From assembly GCF_024347415.1 (NCBI RefSeq), contig NZ_AP025476.1, positions 372,001 to 436,000 of the forward strand: a DNA stretch of 64,000 bases, read 5' to 3'. Position 1 is the stretch's first letter, and every line of letters begins with the position of its first letter. The notes below the pieces were generated by a model. It searched no databases and was not told where the DNA came from. It saw only the letters and a list, made by a program, of their open reading frames with translations. The translations under genes and the position numbers were made by a program. Of this stretch, positions 18,683-28,582 are shown piece after piece. The DNA is from Vibrio crassostreae. GTDB taxonomy: Bacteria; Pseudomonadota; Gammaproteobacteria; Enterobacterales; Vibrionaceae.

Positions 18683-21262
18683 TTACGCGCTAATCTCATC
18701 CTTACGAGCACGCCTTCTTTGGTTCATCGCTAAACCAATCAAAATCAGTAGGGCAGGTAAGAATACCCACTCTTTCATTGGTCGATCTGCATCTTGGATA
18801 ACGGATTTAATTTCCCAATCAAAGTCAATGCCAGCGGCTTCTGCAGGGCTACCAAACTCAACCATATCAACAATCATCTTGTTGTCAGCTTGTGTCAGCA
18901 TTAGGCCCATTGAAGCAATGCGGTCTTCACTTGTTGTCGCAGAATCTTCAAATGGAAGGCGGACTGTCTTCTCAGAATAGTTACCTTCTAAGTTTTCGCC
19001 ACCTACTCTCAATTCAAGTGATTGTCCCACAGATAAATTTTCTGTGATTTGAGCGATCTCAACTCCTGGCGAAAGAACTTTCTCTGGATAAATCATGTCC
19101 CACCAGAAACCTGGGCGGAAGAAAGAGAAAGTCAGAACGATAAGCAGTATGGTTTCCCACCACTTGTTCTTAGTGAACCACCAACCTTGAGTTGCTGCTG
19201 CAAAGATAAGTACCGCAGTAACCGAAGAGAAAATCGTTAGCGCTAAGTGCCACCAAGAATCAATGCCCATCAACAGTAGTTGGGTATTGAAGATGAACAT
19301 GAATGGTAAGATTGCGGTCCGGATATCGTAGGTAAAACCTTGAATACCTGTACGAATCGGGTCTGATTTCGCAATAGCTGCTGCGGCAAATGCTGCCAGA
19401 CCTACCGGAGGTGTGTCATCCGCAAGAATACCGAAGTAGAACACGAATAAGTGCACCGCAATCAGTGGGATGATAAGACCATGCGCAGCGCCTAGGGTCA
19501 CGATTACCGGCGCCATCAGCGTGGATACAACGATGTAGTTTGCTGTGGTTGGTAAGCCCATACCTAGGATCAAGCTGATTACCGCAGTAAATAGCAGCAT
19601 AAGGATGATGCTACCGCCTGAGATAAACTCAACGAAATCCGTCATTACAAGGCCGATACCCGTCAGAGTCACCACGCCTACAACCGTACCAGCAGCAGCT
19701 GTCGCTACACCGATACCGATCATGTTACGCGCGCCTGAAACCAAGCTCTCAGCTAGGTCAACGAAACCAGCTTTAGTTTGCTCTGCAAGATCGTCTGATT
19801 TGTTCATCAGAGTCATCAAAGGACGCTGAGTGATCAAAATGAAGATCATGAATACGGTTGCCCAGAATGCAGATAGACCTGGCGAGAAACGTTCAACGGT
19901 TAGACACCAAACTAGCACTACGATCGGCAGTAGGAAGTGCAAACCAGATTTAATTGTTGGACCTGGATCTGGAACTTCTTTCAGGTCTGCATCGATTTCC
20001 ATGCCGCCTTCAGCTGCGTATTTTGCTGATACGCGAACCAGAGCAACATAAGCGATCAATAGCGCCACAGTTACGATCGGTGTTGCAGCATCGCCAAATA
20101 CATCTTTCGTCCAACCCACACCGTAGTAAACCGCGGCACTAATAACACATAGACCTAATATGGTGCCAGTGAAAGAGAGTAGGCTTTGTACGATAGTTGG
20201 TGTGTGACGACGAGGTAAGCCGGTCATGCCAGCTTTACATGCTTCTAGGTGAACGATGTAAATCAGAGCTATGTAAGAGATCAGAGCTGGCAGTAGCGCC
20301 GCCTTGATAACTTCCACATACGAGATGCCCACATACTCAACCATCAAGAATGCCGCAGCACCCATGATAGGTGGCGTTAGTTGGCCATTGGTTGAAGCCG
20401 CAACTTCTACCGCACCTGCTTTTGTGCCCGGGAAACCAACACGCTTCATTAGCGGGATAGTAAAGGTACCTGTGGTTACCACGTTTGCAATAGATGAACC
20501 TGATACCAGACCAGATAACCCAGAGGCTACAACGGCTGCTTTTGCTGGGCCGCCTTTCATGTGACCAAGCAGAGAGAATGCAACCTTGATGAAGTAGGCA
20601 CCAGCACCAGCACGTTCTAGCATTGCACCAAACAGTACAAACAAGAATACGAATGACGTTGATACGCCAAGAGCAACACCGAATACACCTTCCGTTGTTA
20701 GCCACAGGTGCGACATTGCCTTGTTCAGGCTTGCACCTTTATGGGCGATAACGTCTGGCATGTGTGGACCGCCAAAGGTGTAAAGTAGGAATACTGCCGC
20801 CACAACCATAAGAGGTGGACCTAAAGCGCGTCGTGTTGCTTCAAGCAGTAAAACCATGCCGAATACAGCAGCAACAATATCGAATGTTGTTGGTGCGCCC
20901 GAACGACCGGCAAGTTCAGTGTAGAAAATATAGATATAAGAAGCTGAAAAACTACCTACTAGCGCCAATATCCAGTCGACTGCAGGAATGCGATCCCGAG
21001 GCGAGTTCTTCATAGCTGGATAAGCGGTAAAGGCTAGGAAAATAGCAAACGTAAGGTGAATTGCTCGAGCTTCAGTGTCGTTTAAAATTGCGAAGTTAAA
21101 AATGAACGGCAGCGGAGATGCATACCAAAGTTGGAACAGTGACCAACATAGAGGCACAAACCATAAAATACGGCCTTGGATACCACGAGGGCTACGCGCA
21201 CCAGTATCTGATTGTGCCACCATTTCTTGCACATCTGGAGACGGTGATGTTGTCTGCGTCAT
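18683..21262 (-). CDS. TRAP transporter permease, fused small and large subunits, with DUF3394 tail
   Basis: This inner-membrane secondary transporter imports an organic acid or similar solute delivered by a periplasmic receptor. The 859-residue chain fuses a 4-helix DctQ-like part (about 20-190) to a 12-helix DctM-like part (about 190-690) carrying GLVSGSSIANVVTTGTFTIPLMKR and GMGLPTTANYIVVSTLMAPV. The last 150 residues form a soluble DUF3394-like segment with a PDZ-like stretch (EFGSPAEAAGIDFDWEIKSV) before a final helix. I chose ATG 21262, preceded by AAGGA, over an ATG at 21307. Its receptor gene is immediately upstream on the same strand. Substrate is unknown; TAXI systems are often linked to glutamate or other organic acids. 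Confidence 0.93.
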   Translation of the reverse strand: MTQTTSPSPDVQEMVAQSDTGARSPRGIQGRILWFVPLCWSLFQLWYASPLPFIFNFAILNDTEARAIHLTFAIFLAFTAYPAMKNSPRDRIPAVDWILALVGSFSASYIYIFYTELAGRSGAPTTFDIVAAVFGMVLLLEATRRALGPPLMVVAAVFLLYTFGGPHMPDVIAHKGASLNKAMSHLWLTTEGVFGVALGVSTSFVFLFVLFGAMLERAGAGAYFIKVAFSLLGHMKGGPAKAAVVASGLSGLVSGSSIANVVTTGTFTIPLMKRVGFPGTKAGAVEVAASTNGQLTPPIMGAAAFLMVEYVGISYVEVIKAALLPALISYIALIYIVHLEACKAGMTGLPRRHTPTIVQSLLSFTGTILGLCVISAAVYYGVGWTKDVFGDAATPIVTVALLIAYVALVRVSAKYAAEGGMEIDADLKEVPDPGPTIKSGLHFLLPIVVLVWCLTVERFSPGLSAFWATVFMIFILITQRPLMTLMNKSDDLAEQTKAGFVDLAESLVSGARNMIGIGVATAAAGTVVGVVTLTGIGLVMTDFVEFISGGSIILMLLFTAVISLILGMGLPTTANYIVVSTLMAPVIVTLGAAHGLIIPLIAVHLFVFYFGILADDTPPVGLAAFAAAAIAKSDPIRTGIQGFTYDIRTAILPFMFIFNTQLLLMGIDSWWHLALTIFSSVTAVLIFAAATQGWWFTKNKWWETILLIVLTFSFFRPGFWWDMIYPEKVLSPGVEIAQITENLSVGQSLELRVGGENLEGNYSEKTVRLPFEDSATTSEDRIASMGLMLTQADNKMIVDMVEFGSPAEAAGIDFDWEIKSVIQDADRPMKEWVFLPALLILIGLAMNQRRRARKDEISA

Positions 21263-21462
21263 GTACTTTATCCTTATTATTGATGGTCTGCCTTTTCTTA
21301 CGAACAACCAAACGTTATTTATTTCCTATCTAGTGTAGTGAATGGATAGGGAAATGCGTTCTTTGTTCGTCTTTGTCTTAGGCTTGATACGAAGGTAAGT
21401 CCTCCAAATTGGAGAAACTTAAAGGGTTGCTCTTTTCACTTAAGTTATTTTTATAAAACGTG

Positions 21463-21496
21463 AAAAGCCAATAAGGAGGGCTAGCCTCCTTATTGG
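21463..21496 (-). terminator. Terminator between TAXI receptor and TRAP permease genes
   Basis: A 12-bp perfect stem (CCAATAAGGAGG / CCTCCTTATTGG) with a 5-base loop is followed on the minus strand by CTTTTC. It sits inside the transport operon, so it may be a partial terminator that yields more receptor than permease mRNA. Confidence 0.8.
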
Positions 21497-21517
21497 TGTA
21501 GTAGGCTTAAAGTAGAA

Positions 21518-22486
21518 TTACTTTAGAAGGCCCACTTCTTTGTAGTATTTTGCTGCGCCTGGGTGAAGAGGGATAGAGATACCCGCTTTAACCATGTCTT
21601 CTTTTTTCAGGTTAGCAAATGCTGGATGTAGGCGTTTGAAAGTGTCAAAGTTTTCAAATACTGCCTTAGCAACGTTGTATGCAACTTCTTCAGAAACGTC
21701 TGAAGTTGTTACCATTGTTGCTGCAACACCGAAGCTGTTTACGTCAGCGTCAGTACCACGGTACATGCCAGCAGGAACTGTGCTGTAAGCGTAGTATGGG
21801 TTTTCAGCTACGATCTTGTCGATCTGTGGACCCGTTGCTGAAACCAGTTTTGCATCACAAGACGTTGTTGCTTCTTTGATTGATCCGTTCGGGTGACCAA
21901 CCATGTAGATAAATGCATCAATCTTGTTATCACAAAGTGCTTGTGAACGCTCAGAACCTTTAAGTTCAGAAGCAAGCTTGAAGCTGTCGTTCGTCCAACC
22001 CATTGCGTCCATTACAACACCCATCGTTGCACGGTCACCAGAGCCTGGATTACCAATGTTTACGCGCTTACCAGCTAGGTCAGAAACATTGTTAATGCCA
22101 GCATCGGTACGAGCGATGATGTTGAACGGTTCTGTATGTAGAGAGAACATAGCGCGAAGTTTCTTGTATTCGCCCTGATCTTTGAACTTACTTGTACCGT
22201 TGTAGCCGTGGTATTGCCAGTCCGATTGAACAACACCGAAATCTAGTTCACCAGCACGGATGGTGTTAACGTTGTAGATTGAACCACCAGTAGACTCTAC
22301 AGAACAACGAATGTTGTGGTCTTTGCGGCCCTTGTTCACTAGTTTACAAATTGCACCACCAGTCGGGTAGTAAACACCCGTCACTGAACCAGTACCAATT
22401 GTGATGAACTCTTGAGCGTTAACAGCGCCAGCGCCCATTACAGCAGCTGCAATAGCACCAACTTTAATAAGTTTGGTAAATGCCAT
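21518..22486 (-). CDS. TAXI-family TRAP transporter periplasmic solute receptor
   Basis: The 322-residue protein has a cleavable signal peptide (about 1-24, ending VNAQE) and the TAXI fold: [25 protein letters not shown], then [23 protein letters not shown], then [25 protein letters not shown]. It binds the solute in the periplasm and hands it to the fused permease encoded next. The promoter should lie in 22487-22828, where a CRP-like site is visible. Ligand identity cannot be deduced from the sequence. Confidence 0.95.
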   Translation of the reverse strand: MAFTKLIKVGAIAAAVMGAGAVNAQEFITIGTGSVTGVYYPTGGAICKLVNKGRKDHNIRCSVESTGGSIYNVNTIRAGELDFGVVQSDWQYHGYNGTSKFKDQGEYKKLRAMFSLHTEPFNIIARTDAGINNVSDLAGKRVNIGNPGSGDRATMGVVMDAMGWTNDSFKLASELKGSERSQALCDNKIDAFIYMVGHPNGSIKEATTSCDAKLVSATGPQIDKIVAENPYYAYSTVPAGMYRGTDADVNSFGVAATMVTTSDVSEEVAYNVAKAVFENFDTFKRLHPAFANLKKEDMVKAGISIPLHPGAAKYYKEVGLLK

Positions 22487-22754
22487 GAATTTCCCTTCCT
22501 TTATTCATTATTAACCCTGAAACAAGTGTAGTCGTTTCTGGAGTTTCCTATTTGGAAACGGCACCTTTTTCAATCCATGTGATGAAAAAGTGGCTGAATA
22601 ATATCAAAAATTGGCAGAAAATTACTCGAATGTTAAAAGATATAGCTAAAAAATCTAACAAATGATGTCTAGATCTCGTGTTTAATTTGCTACTGAGTTT
22701 TTTAAAATCAATGATTTAGTGTAATTTCGGGAAGGGTGTATGGATATTCTAGGA

Positions 22755-22770
22755 TGTGATTTGGATCACG
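22755..22770. promoter_or_regulatory. Candidate CRP binding site
   Basis: TGTGA-TTTGGA-TCACG matches TGTGA-N6-TCACA at 9 of 10 positions. It is about 270 bases upstream of the TAXI receptor start. Catabolite control of a TRAP system would be sensible, but the distance is long. Confidence 0.5.
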
Positions 22771-22793
22771 AAGCGAATAGATGTTCGTGATCC
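22763..22793. repeat. Perfect inverted repeat downstream of argR
   Basis: GGATCACGAA at 22763-22772 and TTCGTGATCC at 22784-22793 form a perfect 10-bp stem with an 11-base loop. On the minus strand it could fold in the argR 3' end, but it is followed by AAATCACA rather than T residues, so it is not a standard terminator. Confidence 0.65.
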
Positions 22794-22828
22794 ATTAGTA
22801 AGGCTGATAGTTATGAAACAGTGATCAA

Positions 22829-23299
22829 TTATCCTGCGTATTCAAACAGTTCGCACACAGAATCAAACAGTTGCTTAGTGGTAACCGATAACGTTGGAGT
22901 AATAAAGATAGTGTCATCACCCGCGACTACACCCAGTATGCCTTCCGACTTACCTAGTGAGTCTAATAAGCGAGCGATAAGCTGAGCTGCACCAGGGCCA
23001 GTGTGTATCACAACTAATGCATTGTTGTGGTCAATATCTAGTACTAATTCTCGTAAAGAGCTAGAAACTGTCGGAACACCCAGTTCAGCAGGAAGACAGT
23101 AAACCATCTCCATTTTTGCGTTACGAGTTCGAACGGCACCAAACTTGGTTAACATACGCGAGACTTTAGACTGGTTGATGCTTTCAAAACCTTCGTGTTT
23201 TAGTGCATCTACAATTTCGCCTTGTGAGCCAAAACGTTCTTCTTTTAGTAAGGCTTTAAATGCACGAACTAAGTTGTCTTGCTTTTCTGTATTGCGCAT
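22829..23299 (-). CDS. argR: Arginine repressor ArgR
   Basis: ArgR is the hexameric, arginine-responsive repressor of arginine biosynthesis. The 156-residue protein has the N-terminal winged helix ([31 protein letters not shown], about 26-56) and the C-terminal oligomerisation and arginine-binding domain with [17 protein letters not shown] and [14 protein letters not shown]. coli ArgR has the same length. It is divergent from mdh, as in E. coli. Possible ARG-box sequences lie 30-55 bases upstream, consistent with autoregulation. Confidence 0.97.
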   Translation of the reverse strand: MRNTEKQDNLVRAFKALLKEERFGSQGEIVDALKHEGFESINQSKVSRMLTKFGAVRTRNAKMEMVYCLPAELGVPTVSSSLRELVLDIDHNNALVVIHTGPGAAQLIARLLDSLGKSEGILGVVAGDDTIFITPTLSVTTKQLFDSVCELFEYAG

Positions 23300-23330
23300 A
23301 TGTCATTCTTATTCATTAACAAAGATGTTT

Positions 23331-23352
23331 GCATATTCTCGCATACATATTC
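23331..23352. promoter_or_regulatory. Possible ARG-box-like sequence upstream of argR
   Basis: The stretch GCATATTCTCGCATACATAT followed by TCAAT holds ATTCA-like half-sites at ARG-box spacing, but matches the 18-bp consensus at only about two thirds of positions. Position upstream of argR supports autoregulation; the sequence match alone is weak. Confidence 0.35.
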
Positions 23353-23527
23353 AATTTTAGCCAAAACATCCCTGTAATTTGTTAGTCATATCACTGTAAA
23401 TATTTAATAGAATAATGTGTTATTTGCGACGACTTATTTTGTTATTTCAGTCGATTATCGCCATAATGCGAACTTGCTGTGTAGCACGGTTTTATTGACT
23501 TGCGCGAAGTCGCAAAGCTAGCGTTAA

Positions 23528-23541
23528 TTGATTGTAATCAC
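23528..23541. promoter_or_regulatory. Candidate FNR site upstream of mdh
   Basis: TTGAT-TGTA-ATCAC matches the FNR consensus TTGAT-N4-ATCAA at 9 of 10 key positions. It overlaps the dyad at 23535-23551 (TAATCAC-TTT-GTGATTA). Oxygen control of malate dehydrogenase is known in enterics, mainly through ArcA; direct FNR action here is inferred. Confidence 0.45.
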
Positions 23542-23631
23542 TTTGTGATTAATATAGTTTTTTAACTTAGATTTAGCTCAAGAATTACCCTACAAAGAAT
23601 CTATAAGAGAAAGCTCTCAAGGAGAATAACA

Positions 23632-24567
23632 ATGAAAGTAGCTGTTATTGGTGCCGCTGGTGGCATCGGTCAAGCCCTAGCCCTACTACTTAAGAACCGC
23701 CTACCTGCTGGTTCAGATCTTGCACTTTACGACATCGCTCCGGTAACACCGGGTGTTGCTGCCGATCTTAGCCATATCCCAACGCCTGTTTCGATCAAAG
23801 GTTACGCGGGTGAAGATCCAACACCAGCACTAGAAGGTGCGGATGTTGTACTTATTTCAGCGGGTGTTGCTCGTAAGCCTGGTATGGATCGTGCGGATCT
23901 TTTCAATGTGAACGCTGGCATTGTTAAGTCTCTTGCAGAGAAAATCGCAGTTACTTGTCCTACTGCTTGTGTTGGTATCATCACTAACCCAGTAAACACA
24001 ACAGTGCCAATCGCGGCTGAAGTACTCAAGAAAGCAGGTGTTTACGACAAGCGTCGCCTATTCGGTATTACTACTCTTGATGTGATTCGTTCTGAAACGT
24101 TCGTTGCTGAACTAAAAGACAAAGATCCAGGCGACATTCGTGTTCCTGTTATCGGCGGTCACTCAGGCGTAACGATCCTTCCTCTGCTTTCTCAAGTTGA
24201 AGGCGTAGAGTTCACTGATGAAGAAATTGCAGCGCTAACGACTCGCATCCAAAATGCAGGTACTGAAGTAGTAGAAGCTAAAGCTGGCGGCGGCAGTGCG
24301 ACACTGTCTATGGGTCAAGCGGCTTGTCGTTTCGGTCTTGCTCTAGTGAAAGCGCTTCAAGGTGAAGAGAACGTGATTGAATGTGCATACGTTGAAGGTG
24401 AAGGCGAACACGCACCATTCTTCGCTCAGCCAGTTAAGCTAGGTAAAGAGGGCGCAGAAGCGATCCTTAGCTACGGTGAACTGAGCGACTTCGAGCGTAA
24501 CGCTTTAGACAGCATGCTTGAAACACTAAATGGCGATATTGAGATTGGTGTTGAGTTCGCTAAGTAA
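23632..24567 (+). CDS. mdh: NAD-dependent malate dehydrogenase
   Basis: Mdh interconverts malate and oxaloacetate in the TCA cycle in the cytoplasm. The 311-residue protein has the Rossmann motif [14 protein letters not shown] (about 7-20), the mobile-loop motif [24 protein letters not shown], and the catalytic His 177 in [10 protein letters not shown]. An AAGGAG ribosome binding site lies just before the ATG. It is divergent from argR and ends in a terminator, so it is probably monocistronic. Confidence 0.98.
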   Translation: MKVAVIGAAGGIGQALALLLKNRLPAGSDLALYDIAPVTPGVAADLSHIPTPVSIKGYAGEDPTPALEGADVVLISAGVARKPGMDRADLFNVNAGIVKSLAEKIAVTCPTACVGIITNPVNTTVPIAAEVLKKAGVYDKRRLFGITTLDVIRSETFVAELKDKDPGDIRVPVIGGHSGVTILPLLSQVEGVEFTDEEIAALTTRIQNAGTEVVEAKAGGGSATLSMGQAACRFGLALVKALQGEENVIECAYVEGEGEHAPFFAQPVKLGKEGAEAILSYGELSDFERNALDSMLETLNGDIEIGVEFAK

Positions 24568-24607
24568 GCGATACAGCATTTAACTCAATTTAAAATTGCT
24601 AATAAAT

Positions 24608-24632
24608 GCCGGTCATTATGATCGGCTTTTTT
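24608..24632 (+). terminator. Terminator after mdh
   Basis: GCCGGTCAT pairs with ATGATCGGC (one G-U pair) across a tight loop and is followed by six T residues. Confidence 0.85.
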
Positions 24633-24692
24633 GATCCTTGGATTTGCCTCGTTCGTAAATAGTGTTTTAGAGATGAAAGTGGGGCAGCAGTT

Positions 24693-24887
24693 ATGAGTCG
24701 TATTCAAAAAGGAATGAACGTCCATTTCCATTTAGGTAGATTGGGAAAGATCCTCGTTATAGATGAGCAAGAGCAATTTGCGCTGGTTGAGTCATACAAT
24801 AGCCACGAGCAGTACGCAGTGCCGCTGGAAGAGATAAAAGAAGTCGAAGCTCAACTTCCGTTGTCGTTAGAGTCGAGTCGTTATTGA
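24693..24887 (+). CDS. Small conserved hypothetical protein (64 residues)
   Basis: I do not recognise a functional family. The 64-residue, mostly soluble protein starts MSRIQKGMNVHFHLGRLGKILVI and looks like a small beta-barrel-type fold with alternating hydrophobic residues and an acidic C-terminal helix. It has no cysteines, signal peptide or membrane segment. The gene has its own terminator and stands alone between mdh and the convergent ispB. Coding is supported by isolated intact reading frame and position; similar short genes are common in Vibrio genomes. Confidence 0.72.
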   Translation: MSRIQKGMNVHFHLGRLGKILVIDEQEQFALVESYNSHEQYAVPLEEIKEVEAQLPLSLESSRY

Positions 24888-24920
24888 CAGTGGATTTGAA
24901 AAGATTTTCGTGAGGATCAA

Positions 24921-24945
24921 AAAAAGAGCCCTGAGGCTCTTTTTT
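24921..24945. terminator. Bidirectional terminator, small hypothetical / ispB
   Basis: AAAAAGAGCC pairs perfectly with GGCTCTTTTT around a 4-base loop, with A and T tracts on either side, between two convergent genes. Confidence 0.93.
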
Positions 24946-24987
24946 ATTATCTATGTAATGTCGCTATATAGAAGACAGTCTACAAAG

Positions 24988-25959
24988 TTACTTGCTGCGT
25001 TTAACAGCCAAGTGTGCAAGTGTGGTTAGTGCTTGCTTATATTCAGAGTCAGGCAGTACAGAAAGCTCAGCAATCGCTTTGTCGGCTTCTTCATAGGCTT
25101 TATTAGTCGTGTACTCTAATGAGCCTGTGTCTTTCATCACCGCCATAATGTCGTCGAGACGTTCCATGCCGTTCGCTTTCTCAATTGCTTCACGAATCAT
25201 GCTTGCTTGTTCAGGAGAACCATTGTGCATTGCATATAGTAAAGGCAGCGTTGGTTTGCCTTCAGCAAGGTCGTCACCAACGTTCTTGCCCATCTCTTTA
25301 CCATCAGCAGTGTAGTCCATCACATCGTCAATCAGTTGGAATGCGGTGCCTAGGTATTTACCGTAGTTTTGCATTGCCGTTTCGATTTCTGGTGATGATT
25401 CGCTAAGGATGGCACCGATTTGTGTTGCGGCTTCAAACAGGCGAGCGGTCTTAGAGTAGATCACTTGCATGTAGCTTTCTTCAGTGGTGTCTGGGTTGTT
25501 GCAGTTCATTAATTGTTGAACTTCACCCTCGGCAATCACGTTTACTGCTTCACTCATTAGCTCAAGGATCTTTAAGGATCCTAGCGTTGTCATCATTTGG
25601 AATGAGCGAGTATAAATAAAGTCACCCACCAAAACGCTAGCAGCATTACCAAAAGCTGCGTTGGCTGTCGCTTTACCGCGTCTCATGTCCGATTCGTCGA
25701 CGACATCATCATGAAGTAGGGTTGCTGTGTGAATAAACTCGATAAAGGCTGCAGAGGTGATATGAGCTTCACCTTGGTAACCAAGTGCGCGAGCAGATAA
25801 AAGAGCAAGCAAAGGGCGTAGGCGTTTGCCACCACCGCTAACGATATAAAAACCAAGCTGGTTGATTAAACTTACGTCAGAATTAAGTTGGGCTTGAATT
25901 GTTTCATTCACTTTTGCCATATCATTGGCAGTAAGCGTTTGGATAGCTTTAAAATCCAT
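24988..25959 (-). CDS. ispB: Octaprenyl diphosphate synthase IspB
   Basis: IspB elongates farnesyl diphosphate with isopentenyl diphosphate to the C40 side chain of ubiquinone and menaquinone. The 323-residue all-helical protein has both aspartate-rich motifs: LLHDDVVDESDMRRGK (first) and LIDDVMDYTAD (second), plus the substrate motif GGGKRLRPLLALL. It is divergent from rplU, the arrangement seen in E. coli. Chain length specificity follows from orthology, not from sequence reading alone. Confidence 0.96.
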   Translation of the reverse strand: MDFKAIQTLTANDMAKVNETIQAQLNSDVSLINQLGFYIVSGGGKRLRPLLALLSARALGYQGEAHITSAAFIEFIHTATLLHDDVVDESDMRRGKATANAAFGNAASVLVGDFIYTRSFQMMTTLGSLKILELMSEAVNVIAEGEVQQLMNCNNPDTTEESYMQVIYSKTARLFEAATQIGAILSESSPEIETAMQNYGKYLGTAFQLIDDVMDYTADGKEMGKNVGDDLAEGKPTLPLLYAMHNGSPEQASMIREAIEKANGMERLDDIMAVMKDTGSLEYTTNKAYEEADKAIAELSVLPDSEYKQALTTLAHLAVKRSK

Positions 25960-26168
25960 TGTTCATCCGGCTGAAGTTAGACCCTGTAAGGCTTATACGT
26001 TGTATTTAATTGTTGAATAATACACTAAAAAACGTTGATTAATACATCGCTAAAGGGCATGATTGCCGCACTTTTCTTTGGCGAACAGGTTTTCGCCAAT
26101 TTTTTAAAAATATGGCTTGTCATAGCGCCATGATTCCCGTAGAATCTGCGCCCTATTGATTAGTTTAG

Positions 26169-26209
26169 CGCACACCCGAGTTGTACAATTAACAACCATA
26201 GGCTGTGCG
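26169..26209 (+). promoter_or_regulatory. Structured leader before rplU
   Basis: CGCACA (26169-26174) pairs with TGTGCG (26204-26209), and inside it GTTGT (26180-26184) pairs with ACAAC (26192-26196), with CC/GG pairs possible between. The hairpin ends 18 bases before the rplU ATG and just ahead of the ribosome binding site. It may be a translational operator for L21, by analogy with other ribosomal-protein leaders. Confidence 0.5.
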
Positions 26210-26227
26210 GAAAAAGCGGAGTAAAAT

Positions 26228-26539
26228 ATGTACGCTGTTTTCCAATCTGGTGGCAAACAACACCGAGTAAGCGAAGGTCAAACACTTCGTTTAGAGAAAT
26301 TAGACGTTGAAACTGGTGCAACTGTAGAATTTGATAAAGTTCTTCTTGTTGCTAACGGCGAAGAAATCGCTGTTGGTGCACCTCTTGTTGAAGGTGGCAA
26401 GGTTACTGCAGAAGTAGTACAACACGGTCGTGGCGATAAAGTAAAAATCGTTAAGTTCCGTCGTCGTAAGCACTCGCGTAAGCAAGCTGGTCACCGTCAG
26501 TGGTTCACTGAAGTGAAAATCACTGGCATTAACGCTTAA
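26228..26539 (+). CDS. rplU: 50S ribosomal protein L21
   Basis: L21 is a 23S rRNA-binding large-subunit protein. The 103-residue sequence has the family N-terminus [14 protein letters not shown] and the basic C-terminal motif [23 protein letters not shown]. It heads the rplU-rpmA pair, with the GTPase gene cgtA/obgE downstream, the standard gamma-proteobacterial order. GGAG precedes the ATG. Confidence 0.98.
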   Translation: MYAVFQSGGKQHRVSEGQTLRLEKLDVETGATVEFDKVLLVANGEEIAVGAPLVEGGKVTAEVVQHGRGDKVKIVKFRRRKHSRKQAGHRQWFTEVKITGINA

Positions 26540-26558
26540 GTATTAGGAGAGTTTAACA

Positions 26559-26816
26559 ATGGCACATAAAAAAGCTGGCGGTTCTACTAATAACGGCCGC
26601 GATTCAGAAAGCAAACGTCTTGGTGTTAAGCGTTTTGGTGGTGAATCTGTTCTTGCAGGTAACATCATCGTTCGTCAACGTGGTACTAAATTCCACGCTG
26701 GCACAAACGTTGGCATCGGTAAAGACCACACTCTTTTCGCTCTTACTGAAGGTAAAGTGAAATTTGCTGTTAAAGGTCCTAAAAACCGTAAGTTTGTAAG
26801 CATCGAAGCTGAGTAA
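26559..26816 (+). CDS. rpmA: 50S ribosomal protein L27
   Basis: L27 reaches the peptidyl transferase centre with its N-terminal tail. The 85-residue protein begins [20 protein letters not shown], the usual gamma-proteobacterial form with no cleaved Firmicutes-type extension. It follows rplU by 19 bases with AGGAG in the gap and is closed by a strong terminator. Confidence 0.98.
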   Translation: MAHKKAGGSTNNGRDSESKRLGVKRFGGESVLAGNIIVRQRGTKFHAGTNVGIGKDHTLFALTEGKVKFAVKGPKNRKFVSIEAE

Positions 26817-26866
26817 TTTAATCTTTAATTAGATTATCTTATTAGCTTTCAAGCTGAATTCAAAAG

Positions 26867-26891
26867 CCCTGCCGATTCGGCAGGGTTTTTT
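26867..26891 (+). terminator. Terminator after rpmA
   Basis: CCCTGCCG pairs perfectly with CGGCAGGG around ATT and is followed by six T residues. Confidence 0.95.
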
Positions 26892-27077
26892 ATTTATAGC
26901 GAGAATAAAAAAGCAGATGCTCTTGCCTTAGCTTTAATAAGCTTAGCAAAGAACCTCTCCTTCTTTGTTCCTTGGTTGCAGGTCGGCCTAGATCTTAGGT
27001 GATCGATCTAAACACGGATCTGCTAGAATTTATATCACTCCTTGATGAGTGGTAACGCAACGTAAGTGCGGAGTTAA

Positions 27078-28253
<1,176 letters not shown>

Positions 28254-28313
28254 TCCCTCTTAACTTCTCATAAATCATCGGTCGCTTTTTCCAAGTACAC
28301 TGATAGTTTTATT

Positions 28314-28341
28314 AAACCGCAATGAAAATTGCGGTTTTTTT
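28314..28341 (+). terminator. Terminator after cgtA
   Basis: AAACCGCAAT pairs perfectly with ATTGCGGTTT around a GAAA tetraloop and runs into a T tract. Confidence 0.95.
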
Positions 28342-28399
28342 GTATCTAAATCATTATGTACTGTCGAATTTTAATGCAGACTTTATTTCTAGATAATTA

Positions 28400-28561
28400 A
28401 TACCAATCGTAGTAAATAACTGGTCACCCTAGCTTGTTAAAACGCTCGATAACTGCGTTAGAGATTTTGATTGTAGAATAACTACTTATCGAAAATCTCT
28501 GCCTTGTTCTCAAGCTTTTTTCCTGCGCTATTTCTGAACACTTACTTACTGTGATTGGTAT
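28400..28561. mobile_element. MITE-like palindromic element (162 bp)
   Basis: The ends ATACCAATC... (28400-28422) and ...GATTGGTAT (28539-28561) are terminal inverted repeats that match at 19 of 23 positions. The interior is also partly palindromic: AGAGATTTTGATTGTAG near 28461 faces CTACTTATCGAAAATCTCT. It has no coding capacity. It fills the gap between the cgtA terminator and yjjP. One isolated end of the same type occurs at 18040-18065. Similar ATACCAATC-ended repeats are, to my knowledge, common in Vibrio intergenic regions; copy number could not be tested. No clear target-site duplication is obvious. Confidence 0.7.
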
Positions 28562-28582
28562 AACGCCTATGGGAAGGAAATC

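Larger units (their letters stand above)
22487..22828. promoter_or_regulatory. Intergenic region upstream of TAXI receptor, downstream of argR
   Basis: No gene is visible in 342 bases. The part near 22580-22720 is AT-rich. The region holds a CRP-like site (22755-22770) overlapping a perfect 10-bp inverted repeat (22763-22793), listed separately. Promoter elements for the TAXI receptor gene presumably lie here, but I cannot place them confidently. Confidence 0.5.
23300..23631. promoter_or_regulatory. Divergent promoter region argR / mdh
   Basis: No gene is visible in 332 bases. Near argR (23331-23352) two degenerate ARG-box-like halves built on GCATA/ATTCA occur. Near mdh, an FNR-like site (23528-23541) and an overlapping perfect dyad (23535-23551) lie about 80-100 bases before the start codon. 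Confidence 0.55.

Noticed and set aside
23505-23525. GACTT/AAGTC palindrome in the argR-mdh gap
   Set aside because: Only 5-bp arms with a GC-rich centre; chance occurrence is likely.
24693-24887. Small 64-residue protein as a toxin or antitoxin
   Set aside because: There is no partner gene, no recognisable toxin fold motif and it has its own terminator; it is better left as hypothetical.
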